A DNA stretch of 64,000 nucleotides from Paraburkholderia sp. CNPSo 3272 (GCF_024206495.1 NZ_JAMBPQ010000001.1:186001-250000), one strand, 5' to 3'; positions 1-9,973 are shown, numbered from the stretch's first letter. Notes: a model not told the origin generated them from the letters alone. Program-made: numbers and translations.

Positions 1-172
1 ACGAAGCGGTGACTTCGCGGTCACTTCGCGGCCATCAGGCGGCAAAATAAGCGACAGAGATGACTGTCATAAAACGGCAATATTGTATCGTCAGGCGAGA
101 GCTGCCGCATCGGTTGGCAGCCGCCAACGCGGCATTTGCGCCACTTTGGCGCAAGCCGCGCAACGCTTTGCG

Positions 173-1555
173 TTATTCGCCGTAGAAGGTTTGCGCCCCG
201 GCAAAATTATCGAACTTCGTGTATTGCCCGTGGAACGTGAGCCGAACGGGTCCGATCGGACCGTTACGCTGCTTGCCGATGATGATTTCGGCCGTGCCTT
301 TGTCGGGACTGTCGGGGTTGTAGACTTCGTCGCGATAGATGAACAGGATGACGTCCGCGTCCTGTTCGATTGCGCCCGATTCGCGCAGGTCCGACATCAC
401 CGGCCGCTTGTTCGGCCGCTGCTCCAGACCGCGGTTCAGCTGCGAGAGCGCGATCACCGGCACGTCCAGCTCCTTCGCCAGGCTCTTGAGCGAGCGCGAG
501 ATTTCCGAAATTTCGGTCGCGCGGTTCTCGCCCGACGACGAGCCGCTCATGAGCTGCAGGTAGTCGATGATGATGAGCCCGAGCTTGCCGCACTGACGCG
601 ACAGACGCCGCGCGCGCGAGCGCAGTTCCATCGGGTTCAGGCCGCCGGTTTCGTCGATGAAGATCTGCGCCTCGCTCATTTTCTGCACAGCATGCGTGAG
701 CTTCGGCCAATCTTCGTCGGTGAGGCGGCCCGTACGCATGCGGTGCTGATCCAGACGGCCCACGGACCCGAGCATACGCATGATGAGCTGCGTGCCCGGC
801 ATTTCCATGGAGAACACCGCCACCGGCAGGCCATACTCCACGGCCACGTACTCGCCGATGTTCATCGAGAACGCAGTCTTACCCATCGAGGGGCGCCCGG
901 CCACGATGATCAGCTCGCCGCCATGCATGCCCGACGTCATGCGGTCGAGGTCCATGAAGCCCGTGGGCGTGCCCGTCACGTCGCTCGGGTTGGCCGTGTG
1001 ATAGAGCGTGTCGATGCGCTCCACGACCTGGGTGAGCAGCGGCCCGATCTCGAGAAAGCCCTGGGTGCCGCGCGCGCCGTCTTCGGCGATCGAGAACACC
1101 TTCGACTCGGCCTCGTCGAGCAGTTGGCGCACTTCCTTGCCCTGCGGGTTGAACGCGTCGGCGGAAATTTCGTCGGCGACGGAAACGAGCCGGCGCAGCA
1201 CCGCACGGTCACGCACGATTTCCGCATAGCGGCGAATGTTCGCGGCGCTCGGCGTGTTCTGCGCGAGCGCGTTCAGGTACGCGAGGCCGCCCACGTCATC
1301 CGCTTTGCCCGAGGTGCCGAGCGCTTCGTACACCGTCACGACGTCGGCCGGGCGCGTGGCGGCGATCAGCCGGCCAATGTGCTCGAAGATGATGCGGTGG
1401 TCGTAGCGATAGAAGTCGCTTTGCGAGAGGAAGTCTGCAATCCGGTCCCAGGCCGCGTTATCCAGCAGCAGGCCGCCGAGCACCGATTGCTCGGCTTCGA
1501 TCGAATGCGGAGGGACTTTCAGCGAGTCGAGTTGGGGATCTTTCGGAGCGTTCAT
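173..1555 (-). CDS. dnaB: Replicative DNA helicase DnaB
   Basis: 460-residue hexameric 5'-3' helicase that unwinds DNA ahead of the chromosomal replication fork. The N-terminal DnaB domain (about residues 15-115) is followed by a linker and a RecA-like motor with Walker A GRPSMGKT at 220-227, a Walker B-type LIIIDYLQLM stretch and the ALSQLNRGLEQR loop typical of DnaB. Length fits the family. I chose the ATG at 1555; an in-frame TTG nine bases upstream is possible. It lies downstream of rpsF-priB-rpsR-rplI but behind a terminator, so it probably has its own promoter. A 546-residue antisense reading frame over it is a high-GC shadow. Confidence 0.97.
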   Translation of the reverse strand: MNAPKDPQLDSLKVPPHSIEAEQSVLGGLLLDNAAWDRIADFLSQSDFYRYDHRIIFEHIGRLIAATRPADVVTVYEALGTSGKADDVGGLAYLNALAQNTPSAANIRRYAEIVRDRAVLRRLVSVADEISADAFNPQGKEVRQLLDEAESKVFSIAEDGARGTQGFLEIGPLLTQVVERIDTLYHTANPSDVTGTPTGFMDLDRMTSGMHGGELIIVAGRPSMGKTAFSMNIGEYVAVEYGLPVAVFSMEMPGTQLIMRMLGSVGRLDQHRMRTGRLTDEDWPKLTHAVQKMSEAQIFIDETGGLNPMELRSRARRLSRQCGKLGLIIIDYLQLMSGSSSGENRATEISEISRSLKSLAKELDVPVIALSQLNRGLEQRPNKRPVMSDLRESGAIEQDADVILFIYRDEVYNPDSPDKGTAEIIIGKQRNGPIGPVRLTFHGQYTKFDNFAGAQTFYGE

Positions 1556-1636
1556 GGAGGGCAATTATCGGACATGGGGGTGCCTCGAACAAGCTTGAAA
1601 ACTTGCAACGAGCGCAGCGTCCAGACAGCGCACAAC

Positions 1637-1666
1637 AAAAAAGGCAGAAGCCCTGCGGCTCCTGCC
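1637..1666 (-). terminator. Intrinsic terminator of the rpsF-rplI operon
   Basis: On the minus strand a 10-bp GC-rich stem (1657-1666 with 1643-1652, one non-Watson-Crick pair) with a 4-base loop is followed by six T's at 1642-1637. It sits 54 bases after the rplI stop and before dnaB. Confidence 0.85.
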
Positions 1667-1719
1667 CTTCCTGAGTCTTGCGTCAAACCGCGCGGCCCGC
1701 GAGGGCCGCACGTGGGTAC

Positions 1720-2172
1720 TTAGGCGTGCTCGCCCAGCACCGACACCGTGACGTCGACGACGACGTCGGTGTGCAGCGCAACCTGCACCGGGTGGTCGCC
1801 CACCATCTTCAGCGGGCCTTCCGGCAGACGCACTTGCGCCTTTTCCACTGCGAAGCCTTGCTTCGTGAGCGCAACGGCGATGTCCGCGTTCGTGACCGAA
1901 CCGAACAGGCGGCCGTCCACGCCGGCCTTCTGGCCGATCTGGACGGTCAGGCCGTTCAGCTTTTCGCCTTCGGCTTGCGCGGCTGCCAGCTTTTCAGCGG
2001 CGACCTTTTCGAGTTCTGCGCGGCGGACTTCGAATTCAGCGATTGCGTCCTTCGTAGCACGGCGTGCCTTCTTGTTCGGGATCAGGAAGTTACGTGCGTA
2101 ACCGTCCTTCACCTTGACGATGTCGCCGAGGTTACCCAGGTTGACGACTTTTTCCAGAAGAATGATCTGCAT
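1720..2172 (-). CDS. rplI: 50S ribosomal protein L9
   Basis: 150-residue L9 of the large ribosomal subunit. The conserved N-terminus [17 protein letters not shown] and the [11 protein letters not shown] segment identify the family. A long central helix (about residues 40-75) links the rRNA-binding N-domain to the C-domain. It is the last gene of rpsF-priB-rpsR-rplI and is followed by an intrinsic terminator. Length matches other betaproteobacterial L9 proteins. Confidence 0.98.
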   Translation of the reverse strand: MQIILLEKVVNLGNLGDIVKVKDGYARNFLIPNKKARRATKDAIAEFEVRRAELEKVAAEKLAAAQAEGEKLNGLTVQIGQKAGVDGRLFGSVTNADIAVALTKQGFAVEKAQVRLPEGPLKMVGDHPVQVALHTDVVVDVTVSVLGEHA

Positions 2173-2199
2173 TCTATTGCTCCTTATCGCGTCGTCTTA

Positions 2200-2475
2200 T
2201 TAGGCCTTGTGCTGGTCGGTGTACGGCATCAGCGCGAGGAAACGCGCGCGCTTGATAGCCGTGTCCAGCTGACGCTGATAGTGGGCCTTCGTACCCGTCA
2301 GACGAGCCGGCGTGATCTTGCCGTTTTCGCCGATGAAGTCCTTCAGCGTGTCGAGGTCCTTGTAGTCGATTTGTTCGACGTTTGCAGCCGTGAAGCGGCA
2401 GAACTTCTTGCGCTTGAAGAGCGGGTTTTGTTGCTGACGACGCTTGTCGAATTTCTTACCAGTCGGGCGGGGCAT
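2200..2475 (-). CDS. rpsR: 30S ribosomal protein S18
   Basis: 91-residue basic protein of the small-subunit platform, where S18 pairs with S6. The core [17 protein letters not shown] and the C-terminal [11 protein letters not shown] are S18 signatures. It begins two bases after the priB stop, so translation is probably coupled within the rpsF operon. Confidence 0.98.
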   Translation of the reverse strand: MPRPTGKKFDKRRQQQNPLFKRKKFCRFTAANVEQIDYKDLDTLKDFIGENGKITPARLTGTKAHYQRQLDTAIKRARFLALMPYTDQHKA

Positions 2476-2477
2476 GA

Positions 2478-2777
2478 TTAGTCCTTTCCTGTGCCTTGCA
2501 TTTCGGTGATGTGAAACACCAGGGTTCGCGCATTGCGGTGCTTTTTCGCCAGAAAACCGGTGAAGAGCGCTTCCACGCCCATCGCACAGCTTTCCACGAG
2601 ACCGCAGGCCTTGCCGGCCGCCACCGCGGGCATCGTGAGCTCGACGAAGCGGGGAATGCCGGCTTCGACGACCTCTGTGCGGTGCTGCAACGTGACGCTT
2701 GCGATCGGAACGCCGGCGGGGGTGTACCGCACCGGTTCGCGTTCGACGACGCTAGCCGTAAGCTGCAGCCTGTTCAC
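2478..2777 (-). CDS. priB: Primosomal replication protein N (PriB)
   Basis: 99-residue single-stranded-DNA-binding OB-fold protein that works with PriA in restarting stalled forks. The pattern [21 protein letters not shown] followed by [10 protein letters not shown] is typical of PriB. Translation starts at GTG (2777). Its position between rpsF and rpsR is conserved in beta- and gammaproteobacteria and supports the call. Confidence 0.96.
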   Translation of the reverse strand: MNRLQLTASVVEREPVRYTPAGVPIASVTLQHRTEVVEAGIPRFVELTMPAVAAGKACGLVESCAMGVEALFTGFLAKKHRNARTLVFHITEMQGTGKD

Positions 2778-2823
2778 GGGGCTAGTTCAGGCAAATGAGC
2801 TTGAATCCTGATGGCTTGTGTAC

Positions 2824-3195
2824 TTAAGCCTGCGCTTCGGTCGGCTGGGCAGCCGCCTTCTTGGCTTCTTCGCGCTGCACTTCCTTCATCATCGGCGACG
2901 GGCCGGTTTCGGCCTTCTTCATCTTGACGATGAGGTGACGCAGAACGGCGTCGTTGAACTTGAACGCGTGTTCCAGTTCGTCGAGCGTGGTCTGGTCGCA
3001 TTCGATGTTCATGCAGACGTAGTGAGCCTTCGCGAGTTTCTCGATCATGTAGGCCAGTTGACGACGGCCCCAGTCTTCGATGCGGTGGATCTGGCCACCG
3101 TGCGAGGTGATCGTGCTCTTGTAGCGCTCGATCATGGCGGGCACCTGCTCGCTCTGATCCGGGTGCACGATAAAGACGATTTCGTAATGACGCAT
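2824..3195 (-). CDS. rpsF: 30S ribosomal protein S6
   Basis: 123-residue S6, partner of S18 in the 30S platform. The N-terminus [25 protein letters not shown] and the [12 protein letters not shown] segment are diagnostic. The Ala/Glu/Lys-rich C-terminal tail (from about residue 103) is typically disordered. It is the first gene of the operon; the 197 bases between it and the anti-sigma gene stop at 3393 should hold the promoter and any leader, though I identified no specific element. Confidence 0.98.
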   Translation of the reverse strand: MRHYEIVFIVHPDQSEQVPAMIERYKSTITSHGGQIHRIEDWGRRQLAYMIEKLAKAHYVCMNIECDQTTLDELEHAFKFNDAVLRHLIVKMKKAETGPSPMMKEVQREEAKKAAAQPTEAQA

Positions 3196-3392
3196 GTATC
3201 ACTCCTTGTGGATTTAAGCCACCCGGGCGTCGGAACCGGTGCGGCAAGTGAGAAGCCGAAGATTGTAGCGCGGATGGGCTACGCACGCAAGCCAGATCGT
3301 GCGTTTGCGCGATGAATCGGGCGTGTTTTCAATGACTTGCGCGGCGGGGAGCGCCATGAAGGCGCCCCTGTGCGGCCGTGTGAAGCGACAGC

Positions 3393-4316
3393 CTAGCTGC
3401 CGGCCGCCTCGCTCGCGCCGCCCGCGAGACGGGCGTCGAGCGCCGCGCGCAGGCCGTCGAGCGCGTCCGCACCGGCGTCCGACACCGCCCACAAGGTCAT
3501 GCCCGCCGCCTGCCAGCGCAGGAGTGCGTAGCCTTCGCTCGAACTCTGCGGCACGGCGCCCGAGACGGCCGGCCCGTTCGCGCCTGGCGGAAACACATAG
3601 ACATCGATCACGTGCTTGCCATGGTGATAGACGAGCACGGCGACGCGTTCGCGCCCCACATAATCGAGACGTCCGCCCGCGAGCGCAAAGCCCTGCTGCG
3701 CCAGATCGAAGACAGGCGGCGCGTAGTCGATCCGGCCATTGAACCACGGCTTCACGGTATGGCGGTCGGTCGAGATCACGTCGATATCGCGGCCCGAAAT
3801 CTGGGCCCGCACGTGGCTGGACACGAGATCGTCGACGAAGGCCATCTCAGCGGCCGGGCGGCGCAGTTGCAGCGTGGCAATCACTGCCAGCGCGCAAAGG
3901 ATCAACACCGCGCAGCCGAACCACGCGAGCGTGGCCGCGCGCGGCCCCGCGTTGACGGACGCAGCGCCCCAGCCACGACCGCCCGCATTGCCACGCGCCC
4001 CGCCGCCGCCCGGCCACCAGTTGCGCAGCCAGGCGCGCCAGCCGCCCGAAGCGCGCGCGGGGGTTGGCGAAGACATCGCCTTCGCGGGAGGCAGGTCCGT
4101 CGCCGGCAAAGCCGCGACGATGCGCGCAGCCAGCCCAGCCGGCGCTCGGTGGTACGGCGCGGTTCGGATCATTCGAGAGATGGCCTGCGCATCGTCAGCG
4201 ACGCGGCGGCATTGCTCGCAGCCTGCGAGATGCTCGCGCACACGCCATTCGTCGGCGGCGGAGAGTTCGCGGTCGACGCTCGCGTCGACGAGCGGGCGCG
4301 CTTCGTTACAGTTCAT
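3393..4316 (-). CDS. Anti-sigma factor with zinc-binding N-domain
   Basis: 307-residue single-pass inner-membrane protein likely to hold the adjacent ECF sigma factor inactive. The first 45 residues contain the HxxxCxxC motif (HLAGCEQC) of zinc-dependent anti-sigma domains. A proline/glycine-rich linker leads to one transmembrane segment (AWFGCAVLILCALAVIATLQ, about residues 135-155), then a periplasmic domain of about 150 residues that probably senses a signal. ATG at 4316 lies inside the end of the sigma gene (11-bp overlap), so the pair is translationally coupled. The signal is unknown. Confidence 0.85.
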   Translation of the reverse strand: MNCNEARPLVDASVDRELSAADEWRVREHLAGCEQCRRVADDAQAISRMIRTAPYHRAPAGLAARIVAALPATDLPPAKAMSSPTPARASGGWRAWLRNWWPGGGGARGNAGGRGWGAASVNAGPRAATLAWFGCAVLILCALAVIATLQLRRPAAEMAFVDDLVSSHVRAQISGRDIDVISTDRHTVKPWFNGRIDYAPPVFDLAQQGFALAGGRLDYVGRERVAVLVYHHGKHVIDVYVFPPGANGPAVSGAVPQSSSEGYALLRWQAAGMTLWAVSDAGADALDGLRAALDARLAGGASEAAGS

Positions 4317-5100
4317 CGGGCGCCTCCGTCGTTCGGCCTTCGGTTTGAGAGCGAGTGCGCAACGGCGCTCCGCCGTCGGCGGCCGGCTCCTCGCGGAACC
4401 GACCGCCGCTGCCCCGGCCGGATGGTCTCCTGGCTTGACTGCTTCCCCCGACTCCTGCCCGGTCGTCCGCGCAGCCGTGGGTGCGGACAACCGAATCGTT
4501 CACAGTCTCATCGACTGCACTACCTGCGGTGGGCGTATCTCGCTCGCCGCCGCGGTACGCCGCCAGCATCTTCGCCAACCGCCTGCGGCCCCGTGCGAGC
4601 CGCGACATCACTGTGCCGAGCGGCAGATCGGCGATCGCCGCGATTTCGCGGTAGCCCAGCTCCTCCAGCTCGCGCAGCACCAGCACTTCCCGATACTCCA
4701 CCGGCAGGCGCCTGAGCGCATCCTGCACGTGACGGGTGTCTTCGGCGCGGATCGCGAGCGTCTCGGGATCGACGGCGCCCGTTTCCCAGCCTTCGAGCGG
4801 CGCGTCGTCGCGTAGCTCGTCGAACGGCGCGACCTCTTCCGCGCCCGCGCGCCGCCGCCATTCGTCGTACCAGACGCGCCGCACGATCGCGAGCAGCCAG
4901 GGGCGGGCCTCGTCGCCGCGAAACGCATCGAAGAAGCGGAACGCGCGCAGAAACGCCTCCTGGACGATATCTTCCGCGTCGCCCGGGTTGCGCGAGAGCC
5001 AGCGCGCGAGGTTGTAGGCCGCATCGAGATGCGGCAGCGCCAGCGCCTGAAAGCGGCGGCTGCGTGCGGCCTCATCCTGCTCGTACGCGGTTTCTCCCAC
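4306..5100 (-). CDS. ECF-type RNA polymerase sigma factor
   Basis: Extracytoplasmic-function sigma factor of about 264 residues from the GTG at 5100, which follows a GAGGGG ribosome-binding site; an ATG at 5154 would add 18 residues. Region 2 is at about residues 25-85 (GDAEDIVQEAFLRAF) and region 4 at about 135-190 (LPVEYREVLVLRELEELGYREIA, then the helix-turn-helix). About 70 extra C-terminal residues of low complexity follow region 4, unlike most ECF factors. It is coupled to the downstream anti-sigma gene and probably activates its own promoter. Confidence 0.88.
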   Translation of the reverse strand: MGETAYEQDEAARSRRFQALALPHLDAAYNLARWLSRNPGDAEDIVQEAFLRAFRFFDAFRGDEARPWLLAIVRRVWYDEWRRRAGAEEVAPFDELRDDAPLEGWETGAVDPETLAIRAEDTRHVQDALRRLPVEYREVLVLRELEELGYREIAAIADLPLGTVMSRLARGRRRLAKMLAAYRGGERDTPTAGSAVDETVNDSVVRTHGCADDRAGVGGSSQARRPSGRGSGGRFREEPAADGGAPLRTRSQTEGRTTEAPDEL

Positions 5101-5224
5101 GTCGTCCCCTCGCCTCTTCGTTTGGCTTGCGCGACCGTGGCCGCATACAGGCACTACCGAAGCTCGGGCCAGTTTATTCCCGCTGCGTGCGCACGAAAAC
5201 GAAAAATAAATGCGAAGCGCGCGA

Positions 5225-6133
5225 CTACGCGCCGGCCCAGTACCCCGGCCGCGCGTAGACCTCCTTGAGATAGTCGATGAAGTAGCGCACGCGCGCCGGT
5301 ACGTAGCGCTGCTGCGGATAGACCGCGAGGATGTCGTAATCGGGCAGCGCGTATTCGTCGAGCACCGTTTCGAGTTCGCCGCGCGCGAGCTGGGCGTCGA
5401 TCTCCCAGGTCGAACGCCAGCCGAGGCCGAGGCTCTCGGTCACCCAGCGATGCAGCAGCTCGCCGTCGTTGCAGTCGAGCGTGCCGCCCACGCGCACGGT
5501 GACGAGCTTGCCGCCGCGGCTGAAGTACCAGCCGCGGTTCTGGCCGCCCTGCAGGTTGAACGCCAGACAATTGTGGTTTGGCAGGTCTTCGAGCGTTTTC
5601 GGCCGCCCGTGCTTGCGGAAATACTCGGGCGTGCCGCACACCACGCGCCGGTTCGTAGCGAGCTTCACGGCGACGAAGTTCGGGTCCACCGCGCCGCCGA
5701 TGCGAATCGACAGGTCGTAGCCCTCGCGCACCAGATCGACCACGCGGTCGGTGAGGTTGAACGACACCTGCAGTTCCGGCTTGTCGGCGAGAAACTCGGG
5801 CGCGAGCGGCGCGACGTGCTTGCGCCCGAACGCCGCCGGCGCCGAAACGATCAGATGGCCGCTCACCACCTGGCGCCCGGCCGACAGCTCGTTTTCGGCT
5901 TGATCCCAGTCGGCCAGCAGCCCGCGGCAGCGTTCGAGAAAGGCCGCGCCCTCCTCGCTCACCACCAGCCGCCGCGTGGAACGGTAGATGAGCTTCACAC
6001 CGAGGCGCTTTTCGAGCGCGTCGATACGCCGCCCGAGGATCACCGGCGAAACGCCTTCCTCGAGCGCCGCCGCCGCGAGGCTGCCCGCGTCTGCGACGCG
6101 CACGAAGGTTTCGATCTGCTTGAAGCGGTCCAT
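5225..6133 (-). CDS. LysR-type regulator divergent from gcl
   Basis: 302-residue LysR-family transcription factor. The winged helix-turn-helix (residues 1-60, MDRFKQIETFVRVADAGSL) is followed by a substrate-binding effector domain. It belongs to the subgroup with RSTRRLVVSEEG after the DNA-binding region. It diverges from gcl across about 140 bases, the classic layout for a local regulator, so it likely controls the glyoxylate operon and itself. The inducer is not shown; glyoxylate or an allantoin product is an inference. In-frame upstream ATG codons exist, but the one at 6133 matches family N-termini. Confidence 0.88.
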   Translation of the reverse strand: MDRFKQIETFVRVADAGSLAAAALEEGVSPVILGRRIDALEKRLGVKLIYRSTRRLVVSEEGAAFLERCRGLLADWDQAENELSAGRQVVSGHLIVSAPAAFGRKHVAPLAPEFLADKPELQVSFNLTDRVVDLVREGYDLSIRIGGAVDPNFVAVKLATNRRVVCGTPEYFRKHGRPKTLEDLPNHNCLAFNLQGGQNRGWYFSRGGKLVTVRVGGTLDCNDGELLHRWVTESLGLGWRSTWEIDAQLARGELETVLDEYALPDYDILAVYPQQRYVPARVRYFIDYLKEVYARPGYWAGA

Positions 6134-6271
6134 TGCGTGTCTCCGCGGCATTCCATACTTTTTGTTTCGGAATAAACGACCTGGACTGATCTTATCAAAC
6201 CTTTCCTGCGCCCCTAAAGTGGGCCTCAACACAACGTCATTCCTCGCCTACGAGACATTCTGGAGACAATC

Positions 6272-8056
6272 ATGGCCAAAATGAGAGCCGTCGACGCAGC
6301 CGTTCTGGTGCTCGAAAAAGAAGGCATCGATACCGCTTTCGGCGTGCCGGGCGCAGCCATCAATCCGTTCTATTCGGCGATGAAAAAGGCCGGCGGCATC
6401 ACGCACGTGCTGGCGCGCCACGTCGAAGGCGCCTCGCACATGGCCGAAGGCTACACGCGCGCCACGCCGGGCAATATCGGCGTGTGTATCGGCACCTCGG
6501 GCCCCGCGGGCACCGACATGATCACGGGCCTCTACTCGGCCCAGGCCGATTCGATTCCGATCCTCGCGATCACGGGCCAGGCGCCGCGCGCGCGCCTCTA
6601 CAAGGAAGACTTCCAGGCCGTCGACATCGAGTCGATCGCCAAGCCCGTCACCAAGTGGGCCGTCACCGTGCGCGAGCCGGCGCTCGTGCCGCGTGTGTTC
6701 CAGCAGGCGTTCCATCTGATGCGCTCGGGCCGTCCTGGTCCGGTGCTGGTCGATCTGCCGATCGACGTGCAGCTCGCCGAAATCGAATTCGACATCGACA
6801 CGTACGAGCCGCTGCCGGTCTACAAGCCGCGCGCGACGCGCAAGCAGATCGAAGCCGCGCTCGAACTGCTCAACGCGAGCGACAAGCCGCTGATCGTCTC
6901 GGGCGGCGGCGTACTCAACGCGGCAGCCGAAGACCTGCTCGTGCAGTTCGCCGAAACGCTCGGCGTGCCCGTGATCCCGACGCTCATGTCGTGGGGCGCG
7001 ATTGCCGACGACCATCCGCTCATGGCCGGCATGGTCGGTCTGCAGACCTCGCACCGCTACGGCAACGCCACGATGCTCGCCTCCGACTTCGTGCTCGGCA
7101 TCGGCAACCGCTGGGCGAACCGCCATACGGGCAGCGTCGAGGTGTACACGAAGGGCCGCAAATTCGTGCACGTCGATATCGAACCGACGCAGATCGGCCG
7201 CGTGTTCGGCCCCGATCTCGGCATTGTCTCGGACGCGAAGGCCGCGCTCGAACTGTTCGTCGAGATCGCAAAGGAATGGAAGGCCGCGGGCAAGCTGAAG
7301 GATCGCAGCGCGTGGGTGGCCGATTGCCAGCAACGCAAGCGCACGATGCTTCGCAAGACGCACTTCGAGAACACGCCGATCAAGCCGCAGCGCGTGTACG
7401 AAGAGATGAACAAGGCGTTTGGCCGCGACACCTGCTACGTGAGCACCATCGGCCTGTCGCAGATCGCCGGCGCGCAGTTCCTGCACGTGTACAAGGCGCG
7501 CAACTGGATCAACTGCGGCCAGGCGGGCCCGCTCGGCTGGACGATTCCCGCGGCGCTCGGCGTGCGCGCAGCCGATCCGACGCGTCCCATCGTGGCGCTC
7601 TCGGGCGACTATGACTTCCAGTTCATGGTCGAGGAGCTGGCCGTGGGCGCGCAGTTCAAGCTGCCGTACGTGCACGTCGTCGTGAATAACTCGTATCTCG
7701 GCCTGATCCGCCAGGCGCAGCGCGCGTTCGACATGGACTTCTGCGTGCAGCTCGCGTTCGAGAACATCAACGCGCCTGAAGTGAACGGCTATGGCGTCGA
7801 TCACGTCACGGTCGCCGAAGGCCTCGGCTGCAAGGCGCTGCGCGTGTTCAAGCCCGAAGAGATCGCCCCGGCGCTCAAAGAGGCCCAGGCGCTCGCCGCC
7901 GAGCACAGCGTGCCGGTCGTCGTCGAAGTGATTCTCGAGCGCGTCACCAACATCGCGATGGGCACCGAGATCGACGCCATCAACGAGTTCGAGGAACTGG
8001 CCGAAAAGCCCGAGCACGCGCCGACTGCCATCAGCGCGATCAATGCCCTCGACTGA
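6272..8056 (+). CDS. gcl: Glyoxylate carboligase (tartronate-semialdehyde synthase)
   Basis: 594-residue thiamine-diphosphate enzyme that condenses two glyoxylates to tartronate semialdehyde and CO2. Val51 in [13 protein letters not shown] replaces the catalytic Glu of most such enzymes, a hallmark of Gcl. The cofactor motif is near residues 448-475 (SGDYDFQF to VVVNNSY), and the [18 protein letters not shown] segment is in the N-terminal domain. It is first in a gcl-hyi-glxR operon that takes glyoxylate to glycerate. A ribosome-binding site (GGAGA) precedes the ATG. Confidence 0.97.
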   Translation: MAKMRAVDAAVLVLEKEGIDTAFGVPGAAINPFYSAMKKAGGITHVLARHVEGASHMAEGYTRATPGNIGVCIGTSGPAGTDMITGLYSAQADSIPILAITGQAPRARLYKEDFQAVDIESIAKPVTKWAVTVREPALVPRVFQQAFHLMRSGRPGPVLVDLPIDVQLAEIEFDIDTYEPLPVYKPRATRKQIEAALELLNASDKPLIVSGGGVLNAAAEDLLVQFAETLGVPVIPTLMSWGAIADDHPLMAGMVGLQTSHRYGNATMLASDFVLGIGNRWANRHTGSVEVYTKGRKFVHVDIEPTQIGRVFGPDLGIVSDAKAALELFVEIAKEWKAAGKLKDRSAWVADCQQRKRTMLRKTHFENTPIKPQRVYEEMNKAFGRDTCYVSTIGLSQIAGAQFLHVYKARNWINCGQAGPLGWTIPAALGVRAADPTRPIVALSGDYDFQFMVEELAVGAQFKLPYVHVVVNNSYLGLIRQAQRAFDMDFCVQLAFENINAPEVNGYGVDHVTVAEGLGCKALRVFKPEEIAPALKEAQALAAEHSVPVVVEVILERVTNIAMGTEIDAINEFEELAEKPEHAPTAISAINALD

Positions 8057-8204
8057 GCGCACTCGAGCCCGCATCAACGCAGCACGGGCAGCGCGCACGG
8101 CATCGGCGCGCTGCCTGAGTGATTACTGAGTGATTTACTGCGCGATTTATCGCCTGACTTCCCGCGTGACTTCTTTTACTGACCGACCAGCGAGACCCAG
8201 CACC

Positions 8205-9002
8205 ATGCCAAAATTCGCCGCGAACCTCACCATGCTGTTCAACGAAGTGCCCTTCCTCGACCGCTTCGCAGCGGCCGCACAAGCTGGCTTCGACGCCGTG
8301 GAGTTCCTGTTCCCGTATCCGTACAAGGCCGCCGACCTGGCCGAGCGTCTTGAGGTCAACGGGCTGAAGCTGGTCCTCCACAACCTGCCCGCCGGCAACT
8401 GGGAAGCGGGCGAGCGCGGCATTGCCTGCTTCCCAGAGCGCCGCGGCGAATTCCAGGAAGGCGTGGGCCGCGCGATCGAATATGCGAAGGCGCTCCAGGT
8501 GCCGCAACTGAACTGCCTCGTCGGTATTCCGACGGCAGGCGTCGATCGCGACACTGCACTCGCCACCATCGTCGAGAACCTGCGCTACGCCGCGGGTGAA
8601 CTCAAACGCGAAGGTGTTCGCCTGCTGGTCGAGCCGTGCAATTCGTACGACATCCCCGGCTTCGCGCTGAACCGCTCGGGCGAAGCGCTCGACGTGATTG
8701 AAAAGACCGGCTCGGACAACCTCTTCCTGCAGTACGACATCTATCACATGCAGCGCATGGAAGGCGAACTCTCCGCGACGATCAAGAAGCACTTCGCGAA
8801 GATCGCCCACATCCAGCTCGCCGACAATCCGGGCCGCAACGAGCCCGGCACGGGCGAAATCAACTACCCGTTCCTGTTCGATCTGCTCGACTCGCTCGGC
8901 TACGAAGGCCACATCGGCTGCGAGTACAAGCCGCGCACGACGACCGTCGAAGGCCTCGGCTGGCTGCGCAGCGCGAAGCAGCGGACCGCCGAACTCGCCT
9001 GA
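8205..9002 (+). CDS. hyi: Hydroxypyruvate isomerase
   Basis: 265-residue TIM-barrel sugar-isomerase-family enzyme interconverting hydroxypyruvate and tartronate semialdehyde. MPKFAANLTMLFNEVPFLDRF at the N-terminus, the VEPCNSYDIPGF segment and HIQLADNPGRNEPGTGEINY are typical of Hyi; the last carries metal- and substrate-binding residues. ATG at 8205 is chosen because upstream frame residues do not resemble the family. It follows gcl by 148 bases and precedes glxR. Confidence 0.95.
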   Translation: MPKFAANLTMLFNEVPFLDRFAAAAQAGFDAVEFLFPYPYKAADLAERLEVNGLKLVLHNLPAGNWEAGERGIACFPERRGEFQEGVGRAIEYAKALQVPQLNCLVGIPTAGVDRDTALATIVENLRYAAGELKREGVRLLVEPCNSYDIPGFALNRSGEALDVIEKTGSDNLFLQYDIYHMQRMEGELSATIKKHFAKIAHIQLADNPGRNEPGTGEINYPFLFDLLDSLGYEGHIGCEYKPRTTTVEGLGWLRSAKQRTAELA

Positions 9003-9059
9003 GCACGCACTCGGACGCAACTGCGCACATTCACGCATTCGCTTTAACGGAGACACAAG

Positions 9060-9965
9060 ATGGCAAAGATTGGCTTTATCGGACTCGGCATCATGGGCGC
9101 GCACATGGCGCGCAACCTCATCAAGGGCGGCCACACGCTCGCCGTGAACGGCAAGTACCCGGTGCCCGAGGACCTGCGCACGCAAACCGAAGTCGTCGCG
9201 GATTCGACGGCTGTCGCGAAGGTCTCGGACATCGTCATCGTGATGGTGCCGGACACGCCTGATGTCGCCAACGTCCTGTTCGCCGACGACGGCGTCGCCA
9301 AGGGTCTCTCGGCCGGCAAGCTCGTGATCGACATGAGCTCGATCTCGCCGCTCGAAACGCAACAGTTCGCCACGCAGATCAACGCGCTCGGCTGCGACTA
9401 TCTCGACGCGCCGGTCTCGGGTGGCGAAGTCGGCGCACGCGAAGCCACGCTCACGATCATGGTGGGCGGCCCGCAGAAGTCGTTCGATCTTGCCAAGCCG
9501 CTGTTCGACTTGATGGGCAAGAACATTTCGCTCATCGGCGATAACGGCGCGGGCCAGACCTGCAAGGTGGCGAATCAGATCATCGTGGCGCTGAACATCG
9601 AGGCCGTGGCCGAAGCGCTGCTGTTCGCAGCACGTTCGGGTGCGGACCCCGAGCGCGTGCGCAAGGCCCTCATGGGCGGCTTCGCTTCGTCGCGCATTCT
9701 CGAAGTGCACGGCGAGCGCATGACCAGGCGTACGTTCAATCCGGGCTTCCGCATCGAGCTGCACCAGAAGGACCTGAACCTCGCGATCGACGGCGCGCGC
9801 AAGCTGGGCATCGCGCTGCCGCATACCGCGAGCGCGCAGCAGCTCTTCAGCGTGTGCGCCGCGAACGGCGGCAAGGCATGGGACCACTCGGCCATGATCC
9901 GAGCACTCGAGATCATGGCGAACTTCGAGATCGCCGAGCCGCAAGCGCAGGTGAAGGTGGCTTGA
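9060..9965 (+). CDS. glxR: 2-hydroxy-3-oxopropionate reductase
   Basis: 301-residue NAD(P)H-dependent tartronate semialdehyde reductase of the beta-hydroxyacid dehydrogenase family. The Rossmann motif GFIGLGIMGAHMARNL is at residues 5-20, the substrate-binding signature DAPVSGGEVGA near 115-125 and the catalytic-lysine region GAGQTCKVANQ near 165-175. It completes the gcl-hyi-glxR route from glyoxylate to D-glycerate. It could equally be called garR-type. Confidence 0.95.
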   Translation: MAKIGFIGLGIMGAHMARNLIKGGHTLAVNGKYPVPEDLRTQTEVVADSTAVAKVSDIVIVMVPDTPDVANVLFADDGVAKGLSAGKLVIDMSSISPLETQQFATQINALGCDYLDAPVSGGEVGAREATLTIMVGGPQKSFDLAKPLFDLMGKNISLIGDNGAGQTCKVANQIIVALNIEAVAEALLFAARSGADPERVRKALMGGFASSRILEVHGERMTRRTFNPGFRIELHQKDLNLAIDGARKLGIALPHTASAQQLFSVCAANGGKAWDHSAMIRALEIMANFEIAEPQAQVKVA

Positions 9966-9973
9966 GTTTCAGC

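Noticed and set aside
83..1723. 546-codon frame antisense to dnaB
   Set aside because: High-GC shadow: Arg/His/Ala-rich, no family pattern, fully opposite a clear dnaB.
3612..4815. Long rightward frames across the sigma and anti-sigma genes
   Set aside because: Shadows; the leftward frames carry sigma regions 2 and 4, the HxxxCxxC motif and a membrane segment.
6248..8098. 616-codon frame antisense to gcl
   Set aside because: Shadow of gcl; composition dominated by Arg, Ala, His and Val.
8040..9944. 634-codon frame antisense to hyi and glxR
   Set aside because: Spans two unrelated sense genes and has no recognisable domain.
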